A stretch of DNA of 64,000 bases from Persicaria tinctoria (Eukaryota; Streptophyta; Magnoliopsida; Caryophyllales; Polygonaceae), in contig JBANSL010000009.1 in assembly GCA_037127255.1 (NCBI GenBank), positions 18,437,475 to 18,501,474 on the forward strand, given 5' to 3'. The notes under the pieces were generated by a model, which was not told the DNA's origin, searched no databases, and saw only the letters and a program-made list of their open reading frames with translations. Shown piece after piece: positions 10,844 through 22,300 of the stretch. Both the position numbers and the translations under genes were made by a program. The stretch's first letter is position 1; each line of letters begins with the position of its first letter.

Positions 10844-12196
10844 ATTGTAGATACATGAGCTACATACCACATGATGGCTGATTCTCATGGCTTATTGAAC
10901 AGAAGGAGGATGTCAAAGCCTGTGCATATAGGTCTCCTTGATGGCTCAATCAAAACTGTGAATGAGATTGGTAGTTTGCAGTTGATAGATTCAGTTATTC
11001 TTAATGATGTTCTACTTGTTCCTAACTTTAAGCATAGATTACTGTCAGTTGGGAAGATGCTTGATGACACTGATCTTATAGCTTTATTCACGAGAACACA
11101 TTGTTATTTTCAGGACCCTGGCTCTAAGAAGTGGTGCTGACTGGAGCTAGAAAGCATGGCATATACAAGGTGTTTTCAGAGAAGCCTAAATCAAGTGAAG
11201 AAGTTCAAAGTTATTTTAAAAGTTGTAATAAAGGTAGCTTGAGCTTATATTGTTCATGCCAGACTTGGACATGGTTCAGTTTCTAAATTGAGACATTTGC
11301 ATAGGTTTGATTCTTCTGTTTTGGAAGATTTTCATTGTGAGTCTTGTTCCTTGTCCAAATATCACAGGCTCCCTTTTCAAAGGAGTCTTAGTATGGCCAA
11401 CAAGCCTTTTGATATAATATATATGGATTTATGGGGACCTTATAAGCATGTTACTTCTAATGGTTGTTCTTACTTCCTCACCGTGCTTTATGATTGCACT
11501 AGAGTTACCTGGACATTTCTTCTTAGAAATAAACTGCAGGTATTTAGAGCTGTTAGTGATTTTTTTGTTTATGTGAAGAATCAATTTAACTGCTCAGTTA
11601 GATGCATCAGAACGGATAATGGGACAAAATTTATTCAAGGGCAGTGTCTTGATTTGTTTGCATCATCAGGCATAGTACATCATAAATTTGTCCCATACAC
11701 ACCCCAACAGAATGGTAGGGTGGAAAGGAAACATAGGCACCTGGTTGAGACAACTAGATGCTTGAGAATTCATGTTGGCTTACCTATCATGTTTTGGGGA
11801 GCATGTTTACTAGCATCAACTCACTTGATTAACAAACTACCTACTGAAGTTCTGAATTGGAGTACTCCCTTTGAGAAGTTATTCAAGAAGCGTGTAATTG
11901 GTTCTCGATGCTATGCTCCAGTGGCTCAAAACAATAGAGATAAAATGGGTCCTAACGCCAGAAAATGTGTATTGATGGGGTATGCTTTTGGACAAAATGG
12001 CTATAAGTTGTGGGACTTAGCAGACAATAAAATGTTTGTGAGTAGAGATGTAGTTTGCAAAGAAAATATACTTCCCTTTAAAACCACCTCTGACTTGGTG
12101 TATAATGAGAAATCTGAAGAGACTACATATAGCCTGTCTTTAGTAAATCCAGCTGATGATCATGCTTATTTGCTACATCAACAACAACCATTGTAG
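10844..12196 (+). pseudogene. Copia B protease and integrase, broken
   Basis: After the solo LTR the frame resumes at the protease. The active-site triplet region reads D-T-stop-A (TGA at about 10857) where Gly is expected. Residues matching a copia protease follow to 11140. A frameshifted zinc-binding region leads into a readable integrase core, 11288-12196 (FHCESCSLSKYHRLPF, IIYMDLWGPY, RTDNGTKF, TPQQNGRVERKHRHL), with all three catalytic acidic residues present. Several stops and at least two frameshifts separate the parts. Confidence 0.85.
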
Positions 12197-12540
12197 GGGT
12201 CTCTTATTCTCACACCTGAACATAGTACCTCACAGGGTGGAGATGTCTCAAGTTCGCAATCACATGTCCCAGACTCCCTTCTTTCAGATGGTCATAACGT
12301 ACAGCCCTATGATAGTTGAGATTTTGCAAGATCTAAATGAGTTCCCACCTCTCAGAAGATCTGTTAAGGAACATATTAGGCCTAGAAGGCTACAAGATTA
12401 TGTTTGTCAAGGCAACAGATGCAGAGACTCCATATCTCAGTCTTTTTTTGCAGAATGTTTAGGAAATGAATGCATTATTGATGCAACAATATTTAATTCT
12501 TTTGCTTTGATGGTGAGTGAACCAGAGCCAGACATATAAG

Positions 12541-12914
12541 CAAGCCATTCAAAATTCATGCTGAATTGAGGCAATTAATCTAGAGCTAGAAGCTCTGAAA
12601 AGGAACAAAACTTGGGAACTTGTTGATGTTCCTCATGATGTTAAGCCCATTGGTAGTAAATGGATTTACAAGATTAAATATAGACCTAATAGGGCTATTG
12701 AAAGATACAAAGCCAGGCTAGTGGCAAAGGGATATAATCAGATCAAAGGGAAAGATTACAAGCATGAAGCATACTGTCTCACTTGTTGCAAAGTTTGCCA
12801 CTGTCAGAATTCTAATTGTTGTTGCCACTGTTAGAGAATGGCCCCTTTACCAGCTGGATTTCAATAATGCATTCTTGCATGGGACTTTAGAAGAAGAAGT
12901 ATATATACAACCTC
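12541..12914 (+). pseudogene. Copia B reverse transcriptase, N-terminal part
   Basis: The frame reads ALKRNKTWELVDVPHD, PIGSKWIYKIKYRP and [15 protein letters not shown], then breaks by frameshifts near 12780 and 12830. It regains the [11 protein letters not shown] block and stops at EEVYIQPP, where the next insertion (TSD CTAAA, 12915-12919) interrupts it. Confidence 0.8.
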
Positions 12915-13417
12915 CTAAATGATACTGGGTTAGCTATGAGATGGCCCGATCTTCGACAATCAAACAAGAATAATAAAGACTCAATGACGCAGCAAGGAAA
13001 CTCAAAGAAACGATTCAAGAAAGCTCAAGATTCGTTCAAGACTCAACAAGAAACATCAATATCTGCAAGAACTCAATGTCGACAATAACAAGAACAAAGA
13101 AAGACTCGATAAAGATAGATAAAGACTCGAAATTGATAACAAGACACGACCGATAAGGACTGAGTCGATCTATATAGAACAAGATAAAGACCCCATGCCT
13201 TCTAAGAGGGTAGGAACCAATACCAATGACTATATAACCCGCCTCTACAACCCTACACAACCAAACGGACGACTTGGAGGCACAAGGAGGGGGCTCGTGG
13301 ATACTAGGATCACCAAGTCTTGCGAAGTTGATGAACACAAAGCAAACCAAGCTGAAACGATAGCAATTCTATGATCAACGAGCGCTGCTCTAGTTAGATC
13401 ACACGTACTTAAGTGTT

Positions 13418-13747
13418 TCACACAACTTTGAGAGAACTAATTCTATTCCATAATGTTCGCCAAAAATGACTTAAGAATTTCACATCCCTATCACTAACAA
13501 TGGTTTTAGGCACACCATGCAACCTAACTACTTCTCTAAAGAATAGATTAGCAACGTTGGTAGCATCATCAGTTTTATGACATGCAATAAAATAAGCCAT
13601 TTTAGAGAATCTATCCACCACCACAAATATAGAATCCCTCCCCTTCTTAGTTCTAGGCAACCCAACTATAAAATCCATAGAAATGTGTTCCCAAGGGGTT
13701 GAGGGTGTGTCGACTAGGGCTGAGAAAAGGTTCACCAAAATTGTCAT
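13418..13747 (-). pseudogene. Ty3/gypsy integrase core fragment
   Basis: The minus strand reads [40 protein letters not shown]-like [10 protein letters not shown] and [18 protein letters not shown], the first two catalytic Asp regions of a chromovirus-type gypsy integrase. It stops abruptly after FWRTLWN, where unrelated sequence begins, and lacks the third catalytic Glu. It is a captured or deletion-left piece inside the small LTR element. Confidence 0.8.
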
Positions 13748-14451
13748 TGGGAGCTTTCTTGCACTAGATCAAACAAACTCTTTCCTTTTTTTTTTACTTA
13801 CTTTTGCCCCTAGTGAATTTTATCCTCCTAGGTCTAAGTATGTATGTCTATTTTTTTTTTGAATCTGATTTTTTTTATATAAACTAATGCAAGAAAGACT
13901 TAATGTAAAGTAAAGGACTCGAAAATTCTGAAAGCTAATGGTGAAAAGATAAAATTCAGCCTAAAGATAAATATATATAAACAACCCTTTTGATAAAATA
14001 GGAATGTGGATCTATCTTATGCCTTAATAGATATTTGATAGATAAAATAAATTAAATCCACCAAAAATCAGAATTTATATAGGCAATGGATAATATGGAA
14101 ATAGATATAGATAGATCAAATATTCCAAAGATAGAAAAGAGCAACAAACTAGGGTTTTCTCTTGTGTTATGCGATGGGTCGGCCAAGCAAAGGCTATGGG
14201 GACAGCAGGCTGCCGTCGGCTCTAGGGTGTTCACAAAGGGGATGTGCGCACCACTTGGTCGACTCCACGGTCTCGGCTAGGCTTGTGTTTAGGCTATGCA
14301 ACCACAAACAATCACAAACTTCAAGATTAGTGCAATAATCAATAAAGAATGCAAGAAGTAAAAGACCAAATAAAGAAAAGACTCTATTTTTGTGTTTAGA
14401 AAAAGAAAAGACTCAATCTTGATGTCGGAAACCAAAGCTCTGATGCCAATT

Positions 14452-15042
14452 TGATACGGGATTAGCCGTGTGATGGTCCGATCTTCGACAACAAGCAAGA
14501 AACTAAAGAAAATAAGCAAGAACTGAACAAGAACTAAAGACGCGCGCAGCAAAGAAAGCTTCAAGAAACGAACAAGAAAGCAAAGATCTTGGAGAAGATT
14601 GACCAAGAACGACTCAATAACAAGAATACGCAACAAGAATTGAAAAGACACGACCTGATATGGACTGAGTCGATCTATATAGAACAAGATAAAGACCCCA
14701 GACCTCTTTGTGCCTCCAAGTTGTCCGCTTGGTTGTGTAGGGTTGCAGAGGCGGGTTATATAGTCATTGGTATTGGTTCCTACCCTCTTAGGAGGCCTGG
14801 GGTCTTTATCTTATTCTATATAGATCGACTTAGTCAATATCAGATCGTGTCTTTTCAATTCTTGTTGTGTATTCTTGTTCTTGAGTCGTTCTGGGTCAAT
14901 CTTGTCCAAGAGCTTTTCTTTCTTGTTCGTTTCTTGAAGCTTTCTTTGCCGCATCTTTAGTTCTTGTTCAGTTCTTGCTTATTTTATTTAGTTTCTTGCT
15001 TGTTGTCGAAGATCGGACCATCACACGGCTAACCCCGTATCA
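14452..15042 (-). repeat. Right LTR of the small element: a near-perfect inverted repeat
   Basis: The left arm 14452-14704 and right arm about 14790-15042 are near-perfect reverse complements (TGATACGGGATTAGCCG ... and its complement), separated by about 85 bp. That central 85 bp (TGCCTCCAAGTTGTCCG ... CCTCTTAGGAGG) occurs in the opposite direction in the left LTR (about 13190-13290). Confidence 0.85.
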
Positions 15043-15047
15043 CTAAA

Positions 15048-16140
15048 GGTTTTGTTACAACTAAGCCAAGGCAGGTTTGTAAATTGAAAATGTCAATTTA
15101 TGGCTTGAAGGAGGCTTCAAGACAATGGAATGTTGAGCTATGTAGGTTTCTGATCAGTCTTGGCTATGTACAATCTGCTCAGGATTACTCGTTATTCACA
15201 AAAATTATGCCTAAAGGCATGGTAGTAGCCTTAGTCTATGTTGATGACCTTCTACTAACAGGAGATGATGGTGATGAGATAAAATCAACTAAGGCTGCAC
15301 TGTATAACGCCTTCACTATCAAGGACATATGTGAGGCTAGATATTTTCCGGGGCTGGAAATCCTTCATAATAGAGATGGAACTTCTTTGCATCAGAGAAA
15401 ATATTTTCTAGACATATTAGAAGACTGTAAGATGACTGATTGTAAAGCAGCATCATTTCCTCTTCCAAGATGGTTAAAGTTATCTGTTGATAAAGGAGAG
15501 ATCCTTGATGAGCCAGAGTTGTACAGACGACTGGTTGGCAGATTATTATGCCTTAATCTTTCAAGGCTTGACATTTCATATGATGTCCAACATTTAAGCC
15601 AATTCATGGTTGAGCCTAGACAACCACATTTTGATGCAGCTCTACATGTTGTAAGGTATCTTAAAGGTACCATATCTATTGGCTTGCACTACTCTAAACA
15701 TTCTCCTGTGAATGTCAATTCTTTCTGTGATGCAGACTGGGCATCTTGCCAATTCACTGCACGATCTCTCACTGGTTATTGTGTGTTTTTTGGGAAGAAT
15801 CTAGTGTCTTGGAAGACAAAGAAGAAAATTACAGTGTCTAAATCATATGATGAGGCATAATACAGAAGCATGTATATGACAACCAGTGAGCTAGTCTGGG
15901 TGGATGGTGTTTTGCAGACATTGAACATACAGATTCCCCTACCCATTCCTTTGTTCTGTGACAACAAAGCTGCAATCCATATAGCTGAGAATCCAGTTTT
16001 TCATGAACGAACAAAGCACTTGAAGATAGATTGCCATTTTGTTAGAGAGAAATTGAAAGATGGCTTCATTTGCCTCAACATGTGAGAACTGGGATCCAAC
16101 TTGCTGATATGCTTACTAAGCCTCTTGGTGAGAGACAACA
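15048..16140 (+). pseudogene. Copia B RT C-terminus and RNase H, one stop plus frameshift
   Basis: RT resumes with KMSIYGLKEASRQWN and ALVYVDDLLLTGD, and continues through LTGYCVFFGKNLVSWKTKKK of RNase H. A TAA at about 15858 sits inside the SxxDEAxYRS block. The frame continues through PLFCDNKAAIHIAENPVFHERTKH to a stop near 16083, with a frameshifted tail to about 16140. The polypurine tract and 3' LTR follow. Confidence 0.88.
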
Positions 16141-16203
16141 CATTTTTCTTTCGCCCAAGTTGGGACTTGTTGGTCTTCACCCAAGTCCAACTTGAAGAGG
16201 GGA

Positions 16204-16552
16204 TATGGAGAATATATATCATGTTTCTTATTCTCCATACCACTCCTGGTTGTTTCTTATGTCACAATTCCCTTATGTCATTTTACCTTAATTTGTGCTT
16301 GTTTTGTAATAAAGTGACAAGTTTCCCATGTGACTAGCACATGCCTTGCCACCTATATAAACCTTGATGAAACCTTTCCTAAAGTAGGGTTTTGGGATTG
16401 GTGAGAAATGATGAGGGGCGGCATTGATGCCCCCTTTGCATATTCTATTTTGGTCTTTCAAATCTGATCAAGAACATTGATTGTTCTTGTTGCTATTGCT
16501 GCTTTGCTACTTATTCTGCTGCTAGATCAGCAACTATTTCATTATTTTTTTA
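16204..16552 (+). repeat. 3' LTR of copia B (349 bp)
   Basis: It begins TATGGAGAATATATATC after GAAGAGGGGA and ends TTATTTTTTTA. It includes the same TATATAAACC TATA box and CATATTCTATTTTGGTC block as the 5' LTR. Confidence 0.92.
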
Positions 16553-16593
16553 GTTGATATGTTTAAATATATTTGTTGATTGGTAATTACCAG

Positions 16594-16665
16594 GGGTCAG
16601 AAGCAAAGCCTCTGATTTACAAGGGTCCAAGGGGGCAGCATCGTCCTGACGAAAAGTCTATATAA
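16594..16665 (+). pseudogene. Possible orphan last exon of a host gene
   Basis: A splice-acceptor-like TAATTACCAG ends at 16593. It is followed by 23 open codons (start GSEAKPLIYKGPRGQ, end DEKSI) and a TAA at 16663, then AATAAA at 16702. This looks like a terminal coding exon with a short 3' UTR. Copia B would have inserted in the preceding intron (TSD 16553-16557). No partner exons are visible to the left, where copia A and the P450 lie on the other strand. I do not recognise the protein, and chance is possible. Confidence 0.3.
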
Positions 16666-16701
16666 ACTTTCAAAACCATTGGCTTTATATTTATTCCTTC
16701 T

Positions 16702-16707
16702 AATAAA
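16702..16707 (+). promoter_or_regulatory. AATAAA polyadenylation signal of the orphan exon
   Basis: AATAAA lies 37 nt after the stop of the exon at 16594-16665. It is the only supporting 3'-end signal and could be chance in AT-rich DNA. Confidence 0.25.
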
Positions 16708-16948
16708 ATTAGCTCTCCTTCTATCGTGGATTATCCATTACATTATTGATAAACCACATTAAATTTATGTGTTCTAATTGTTCTCATTCTCTAATATTTT
16801 CTCTCTTTAATGTACAAGATGTTGCTAATTTTGGGAAATAACCTTTTGCTTAGATATATAATGTTGAGAGTGCCCTGCAAAGAAATAAAAAGAACTAGTC
16901 ATATACCCGCGCCGCGCAATTTAATAGTAAAGTTGTGAATATAAAATA

Positions 16949-17888
16949 GAGGGAATTTGGTGAAAAAGCCCTTTAAGCATATTTGGTTAGCTAGATAGGC
17001 CCATTAATTGTTTTTTTAGCATGCTTAGCCCATTAATTATTTTTTTAGCTTGCTTAGCCCTCTTGACCGGTCAACGGTCAACGTTGACCGGTCAACCCAT
17101 TTTGATGCCAACTTTTTTTTTTTTTTATGCCAACTTTTTTTTTTTTTATGCCAACTTTTTTTTTTTTTAGTGATGCCATATTTTACCGTTTTGATGCCAA
17201 CATTTTGTGGTGACAATTTTATATAATTGATGGCATAAGAGCTTAAACGTGGAATCAAAATATTGTCACCTTATTGTCACTTTTCTAATGAAATGATTGG
17301 ATGACTATTTTTTTAATGCCACTTTATTAAAACATTGATGACATTTTTTGTGATGTCATATTTTACCGTTTTGATGCCAAAATTTTATTACATTTTATTT
17401 TCAATCTGATGCCACTTTTCTAATTAAATTATTGGATGACACTTTTTTTAAACTTTGATGACATTTTTTGTTTACTCTAATGTCACGTTGACCATTGATG
17501 CCATTTTGAAAAATTTGTATCACATTAAAGAAAAAAATGTCATCAAAAATACTACTTTGAAAAAATATCATCAAAAATATGGCATCACGGTAAAAAAATA
17601 TTATCAAAAAATTGACATAAAAAAAGTGGCATCAAAGTGAAAATAAAATATAGTAAAATTTTGGCATCAAAACGGTAAAATATGGCATCACTAAAAAAAA
17701 AGTTGGCATCAAAAAGAAAAAAAAAAGTTGTCGGTCAACGGTCAACCGTTGACCGGTCAATGGTCAAACGGTTGACCATTGACCAACCCACCCTATTGGG
17801 AAGGGGGCTAGGGCAAAACTAATTAAATTGATTTATGTGCTAGGTGACTAATTGGATATTTAAAAAAAGCTCAATACCAAAATCGCCC
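16949..17888. mobile_element. MULE-type foldback element, 9-bp TSD TATAAAATA
   Basis: The element is flanked by TATAAAATA at 16940-16948 and 17889-17897. The ends are GAGGGAATTTGGTGAAAAAG and, on the other strand, GGGCGATTTTGGTATTGAG. The inner arms are long inverted repeats: CTTGACCGGTCAACGG and a GATGCCA...ATTTTACCGTTTTGATGCC block on the left, and their complements on the right. There is no coding capacity. A 9-bp TSD plus degenerate TIRs fits a non-autonomous Mutator-like foldback element. Confidence 0.75.
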
Positions 17889-18144
17889 TATAAAATAACA
17901 CCAAAATTTTGCCGATAAAAATACACATATTAGCGGTTAAAAAATAATAAAGTATTCCTGTCATTTCAACCTAGCAAATAAGGATAATAGAAAACGGTTG
18001 GGATGGCTGACAATATTCAGTACCGAGTGTATTATTTATATAAGATAGTTGGGCAAAAGTAAAAGACAAAAGTAATAGATGGTTGAAAAAGCAATTAAAC
18101 CAATTAAAGTAGTATATATAGAAAACAGTTTGAATTAATCCCAT

Positions 18145-18394
18145 TGTTTTTTTTTAAACTACTAAAATTGTAATTTTGACTAAGGTGATTGGTTAAAAGG
18201 TTTAGGATTAAGGGAAGGGTGTCACGTCATCGGTAATGTTTTTGTTTTAATAGTTAGTAATAGATAATAGATAGCTGTTTTTTTAAACTACTAAAATTGT
18301 AATTTAGGCTAAGTTGATTGGTTAAAACACCTAGGATTAAGAGAAAAACGCCACGTTATCGGTAAGACTTTTGTTTTAATAGTTAGTAATAGAT
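18145..18394. repeat. Diverged tandem duplication, about 125-bp unit
   Basis: Two copies (about 18146-18272 and 18276-18394) share TTTAAACTACTAAAATTGTAATTT, GATTGGTTAAAA, TAGGATTAAG, CGGTAA and TTTTGTTTTAATAGTTAGTAATAGAT. They are about 85-90% alike by eye. Confidence 0.75.
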
Positions 18395-19150
18395 TTCTCA
18401 TCAAAAGTTTTAAACAAGACTAGCTAATAAATATCAATGTTGACTACTCTTATTAACAATATATTAATTGATTTTAAGATAAAAGGAATACACACACTAA
18501 GTTAGATATATACGTCCGTGCAGACATAATAATGTACCCACACATGATAGAATTATATATAATTAGCGAATCAAATTAAAGACCATAATAGAAAAGTGTT
18601 AATTAACCGACCAAAACAAAAAAGCAAAGACGAACAATATTATACTAAGAAAAAGTCTTTGCTCCTGTATATTAGTCCTATACAATATGTAATTCACATT
18701 ATTTCCCCTGCCGTAGTGTCTATGTTTTCCCTGCCGACGTCTGCTGTGAGGATGATCCAGAACTGCTAGTTATCGTCCGAAAAAATGCGCTAGAAAGGAC
18801 CTCTACTGCGACCGACCCGACCTAATTCTTATCTTGCGTCAAAAAAAAAGAGTCATATACAATATAAAATGGAGGACGTAGACTTTAATTTATTTCTTCG
18901 TTGCTGCGTGTGTTATGGATGGGATCACATTCATGATTCACCGGTCAGCACGTACAGACTGATACAGTTGATGCATATCACCATATGCATGCATGCATGT
19001 AAGTGTTTTGAATAGGTGGAAGAATGGTCGACCCATACCCAAATTGGCGGTGAATTTTCAATAATAAAATTCATTTGACGATAATACCAATATCTTTAGG
19101 ACGGACGCCCGCCATATCTGGGTCAACTTGTGTGCCACTCCCTACTACTA
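18395..19150. other. Left flank of the MULE; possible promoter-like upstream DNA
   Basis: No ORF. It is AT-rich, with a GC-richer patch at 18710-18840 (CCCTGCCG repeated, ending in a run of A) that could be a short retroposon. An RY-type CATGCATGCATGCATG run lies near 18985. The stretch ends at the MULE target site, TACTATAAA, which reads like a TATA box with 62432 onward. Confidence 0.3.
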
Positions 19151-19159
19151 TACTATAAA

Positions 19160-19252
19160 AGGTAAATTACACAAAACCACCCGTTAAATATACCACTTTT
19201 TATTTAACCACCCACTAAAATCAAAATTACACAAAACCACCCATTAAATATA
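19160..19252 (+). repeat. Left TIR of the MULE, internally duplicated
   Basis: It pairs with 62340-62431 by ACCACCC(G/A)TTAAAT, AACCACCCACTAAA and AAATTACACAAAACCACCC blocks. A TTACACAAAACCACCC..TTTAACCACCCACTAAAATCAAAA unit of about 69 bp is repeated twice, so the duplication continues to about 19300. Confidence 0.85.
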
Positions 19253-19334
19253 CCACTTTTTATTTAACCACCCACTAAAATCAAAATACACAAACACCAC
19301 CCATGTGGTATATTCTAGGAAGATTCTGTTAAAC

Positions 19335-22300
19335 CAGGGCGGTCCAATGAGTTTGGGAGGCCCCGTGCAAAATTTTAAATAAGATGATATTCAACTCAAA
19401 TTTTACATGGAGTTTAATCAAAATAAAAATAAAACACTTAACTTGTCAAATATTTCTAAATCAAAACAACAATTAAACACACTACAGGGAAGAATTAACA
19501 CCAAAATATAAAAAAATATTAAGCTAGGACTAAAACAATATATTAAAAGTTTTTTAAGTAGATGATCATGATACATTTACACATAAATCTTACACAACAA
19601 ATAAAATCAAACAAGTGTCAATGACTCAAATGAATTTATATTCAATTAAAAAAATCACAAAATAAATAAAAAAACAAAACCAAATCTGCCTATCCGCCCC
19701 TATCAGCTTTTCCTCCTCCCTATCAGTCTCTTTTACCAGAAACTCCAAACCCGTGGATGAACCCTAGATCCCAAACGTGTCCGCCCCTTCCCATTCAATC
19801 CTCTCAAATCAGACCCAATCTCAGCGCCAAGATCAACCCCAAAGCCACTTGAATCTCCAAAAAGCTCAAAATAAAGGAAACATCCTGGAAACAAAAAAGC
19901 ACATACTCATCCATAAAACTCCTTTTCCCATAGATCTGAAGCAAATAGAAAACAAAAACTCGTCCAGGCTTGAAAATTTGAAGTGCTCGGCATCAATCCT
20001 GTCTGCAGAGAGAAAAAGAAGCCCAAAAATCAAAAGAAGAAAAAGACATAGAAGAGATGAAGCAAGGACGAACGAACTAGGAAGGAGGAATTTCAGAATA
20101 AGAAGGAAGCAGAAGTTGTTTCTGCCGGCCGGGGATGTCGGGTTGCCTCTCTAGCGAAGTTAGAGACTCCGTTGGTTATGGCTCTTTGGCGGTTCTTGCG
20201 ACGGGTTCACACATTTTCCCTCCATCTCTTGATCCATTCACTAAAAAAAAAAAGATATTAGCAACGGCTATTTGCCGTGGCTAAAAGTCCATTTGCCGTG
20301 GCCAAAGGGTATTAGCCACGGTTGTAACCACGGGAAACAAGCCGTGGGGAAACATGGGGTGGCAAAAGAGATTAGCGACGGCTATAGCCGTGGCTAAAGT
20401 GCTAGCCACGGCAAGTTGCCGTTGCTAAATGATTTCTGGGAAATAAAAAAAAACACTACTTTTTAGCCCGGATTCTTCAGACCCGGGCTAAAAAGTCCCA
20501 TATTTATAAATAAAAAAAAATAATTCACCACAAATTCTATTTTAAATACATTCCTCTAGCAGCTGAACAGTAAAATTGTAAATGTAAAATTACACAATGA
20601 AGCTAATCTACTAGAGAATGAAATCACATTAAGCTAATCTATTCTAAATACATCTCTGATGTCGTGATTACCCTGCAGCAGCCTTGCTCGAAGCAGATGA
20701 GCTATTTAAGCAACTTTTCAGCTACAACATCCAGCAGCTCAAATTCCAAAGGTTAATTCGTACATCGTTAGCTGAAATGAAAGTTTCTCCATCACTGCAA
20801 AAAAAATCATAATAGAGCCCAGAAGTTCTGACAAAGCTAAAAAATAAAACCCTTATGGATAAGCATCTACGATTGCCTACGGGCAAAAAAGTCGACCTGT
20901 TATTTGAAATAGAATTGATATGAAAATCATGAGCATGGCCATATACTCTTCTTCATCTTGCAACAAGGCTAGCCTCTTGGCTACTAATGTGCAAAATCAT
21001 ACACAAAAATATTTAGAAGCTCAAAACATAAACATAAACAACATATAACACGATAAGCACAAATGATTTAACATCTGATACACAGACAAAACTTTTGCGT
21101 AAGCAAGACCACTAATCATCCAGCAAAAGGTAAAAAGGAAAACGCTTAAAGCAAAACTGGTACCACAAAGATATGGCTAGAGAGTAGAGAAAGTTTAGCA
21201 TTTAATATCATATGGTTTACATTTAATATAATTACTTTTAATCTAAGTACGTTAACCATGCCATCAATATAAATTTTCATATACATATACACACATGGAG
21301 TATATAATATGCCATGAGATAACTCTTTAAACCACATTAATATACCTTGTATTGAAAATTAAATCATAAAAAAGCTTTCATACTAACACATAATACAATT
21401 GGCTTACAATTTGTGATATTCAATTAATGCAACTTTGGAGGTTGGAAATCATATATTTATATATACACAGTATATTATTAATTTATTTACCGCAATTTTC
21501 TCATTTATATATTGATAGAATTATTAGATATAGTTTAGGCATTATAGTTTCCAGTTTCCACCCAAAGGAAAAAAAAAGAAGCTAATTTATTTAATTAACT
21601 AGGAAAATAATTTTGATTTGTTAAAGAATATTAGAATAAATAGGTTATACTTTTCTCTCCTAATCTACTTGGCGCTACTTGAAAGTTCAGTTAGATATGT
21701 TATCAATGCTCAAGAAATCACCACTTGTGTCACAAATTACAATCAAGCAGTTTCCACTTTCAATTTAAACATACAAGCACCTCATAAGATTCAAATCCCA
21801 CCCTCTCAAACCAAGACAAAAGAAAAGTATAATCTGAAATTAATGAATATACGTACATTAACTACCCACATTATTTGCATTGATCTCTCGGTCTCGTCTA
21901 GATCATTTCCATAGATAAATGTAATGACAGCCAAACACTCGAGCAACTGCAGTCAAAGTTCCAAATCAAACCAGCAAATGGAAAGGTAAGACCATAAAAG
22001 TGCGGCACATGATGAATCAAACCTACCGATGAAGTCTTGGAGAGATTTGAGCCGAACCTGAGAGCATGTGATATCGGAGTGACTGCTTCTTCAAGTACCT
22101 CTCAGTCCTGATCACCACCGCCAATAGTTAGAGCCAATTGCCTTGCAGAGGGAGAACGGGAGGGAAGGGAAAAGCACTCTAGGTTACACAACATCAACTC
22201 GGTATAATCCCCAAACAAGTCAAGCACTCTACATTGAAAAGGGAAATGCAAAGTACATGAACCAAGACTTACCAATAACATGAGATGCCAATGATACCTC

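Larger units (their letters stand above)
12920..15042 (-). mobile_element. Small non-autonomous LTR element with palindromic LTRs, TSD CTAAA
   Basis: The ends are TGATACTGGG (12920) and CCCCGTATCA (15042), flanked by CTAAA at 12915-12919 and 15043-15047, inside copia B RT. It reads on the minus strand: 5' LTR 15042-14452, then a TTGGCATCAGAGC-type PBS (14449-14437), a short interior with a gypsy integrase fragment (13747-13418), and a 3' LTR ending at 12920. The right LTR is a long inverted repeat, and its central segment is flipped relative to the left LTR. It has no complete genes. Confidence 0.75.
7234..16552 (+). mobile_element. Copia B: complete Ty1/copia element, inactive, with two nested insertions
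   Basis: LTRs at 7234-7575 and 16204-16552 (TATGGAGAAT ... TTTTTYA) are flanked by a 5-bp TSD, GTTGA, at 7229-7233 and 16553-16557. A TGGTATCAGAGC primer-binding site follows the 5' LTR, and GAAGAGGGGA precedes the 3' LTR. Gene order is gag, protease, integrase, RT, RNase H. The body is split by a solo LTR (8930-10843) and a small LTR element (12920-15042) and has many stops, so it cannot move on its own. Without insertions it would be about 5.3 kb, normal for plant copia. Confidence 0.92.

Noticed and set aside
18710..18850. Possible SINE ending in a poly-A run
   Set aside because: I could not find convincing A and B boxes or a flanking target-site duplication.
19777..20154. 125-codon ORF inside the hAT element
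   Set aside because: Low-complexity Gln/Lys/Arg composition, no transposase motif, and cut by the CACTA insertion site just downstream. It could be a captured 5' UTR but is not supported as a gene.
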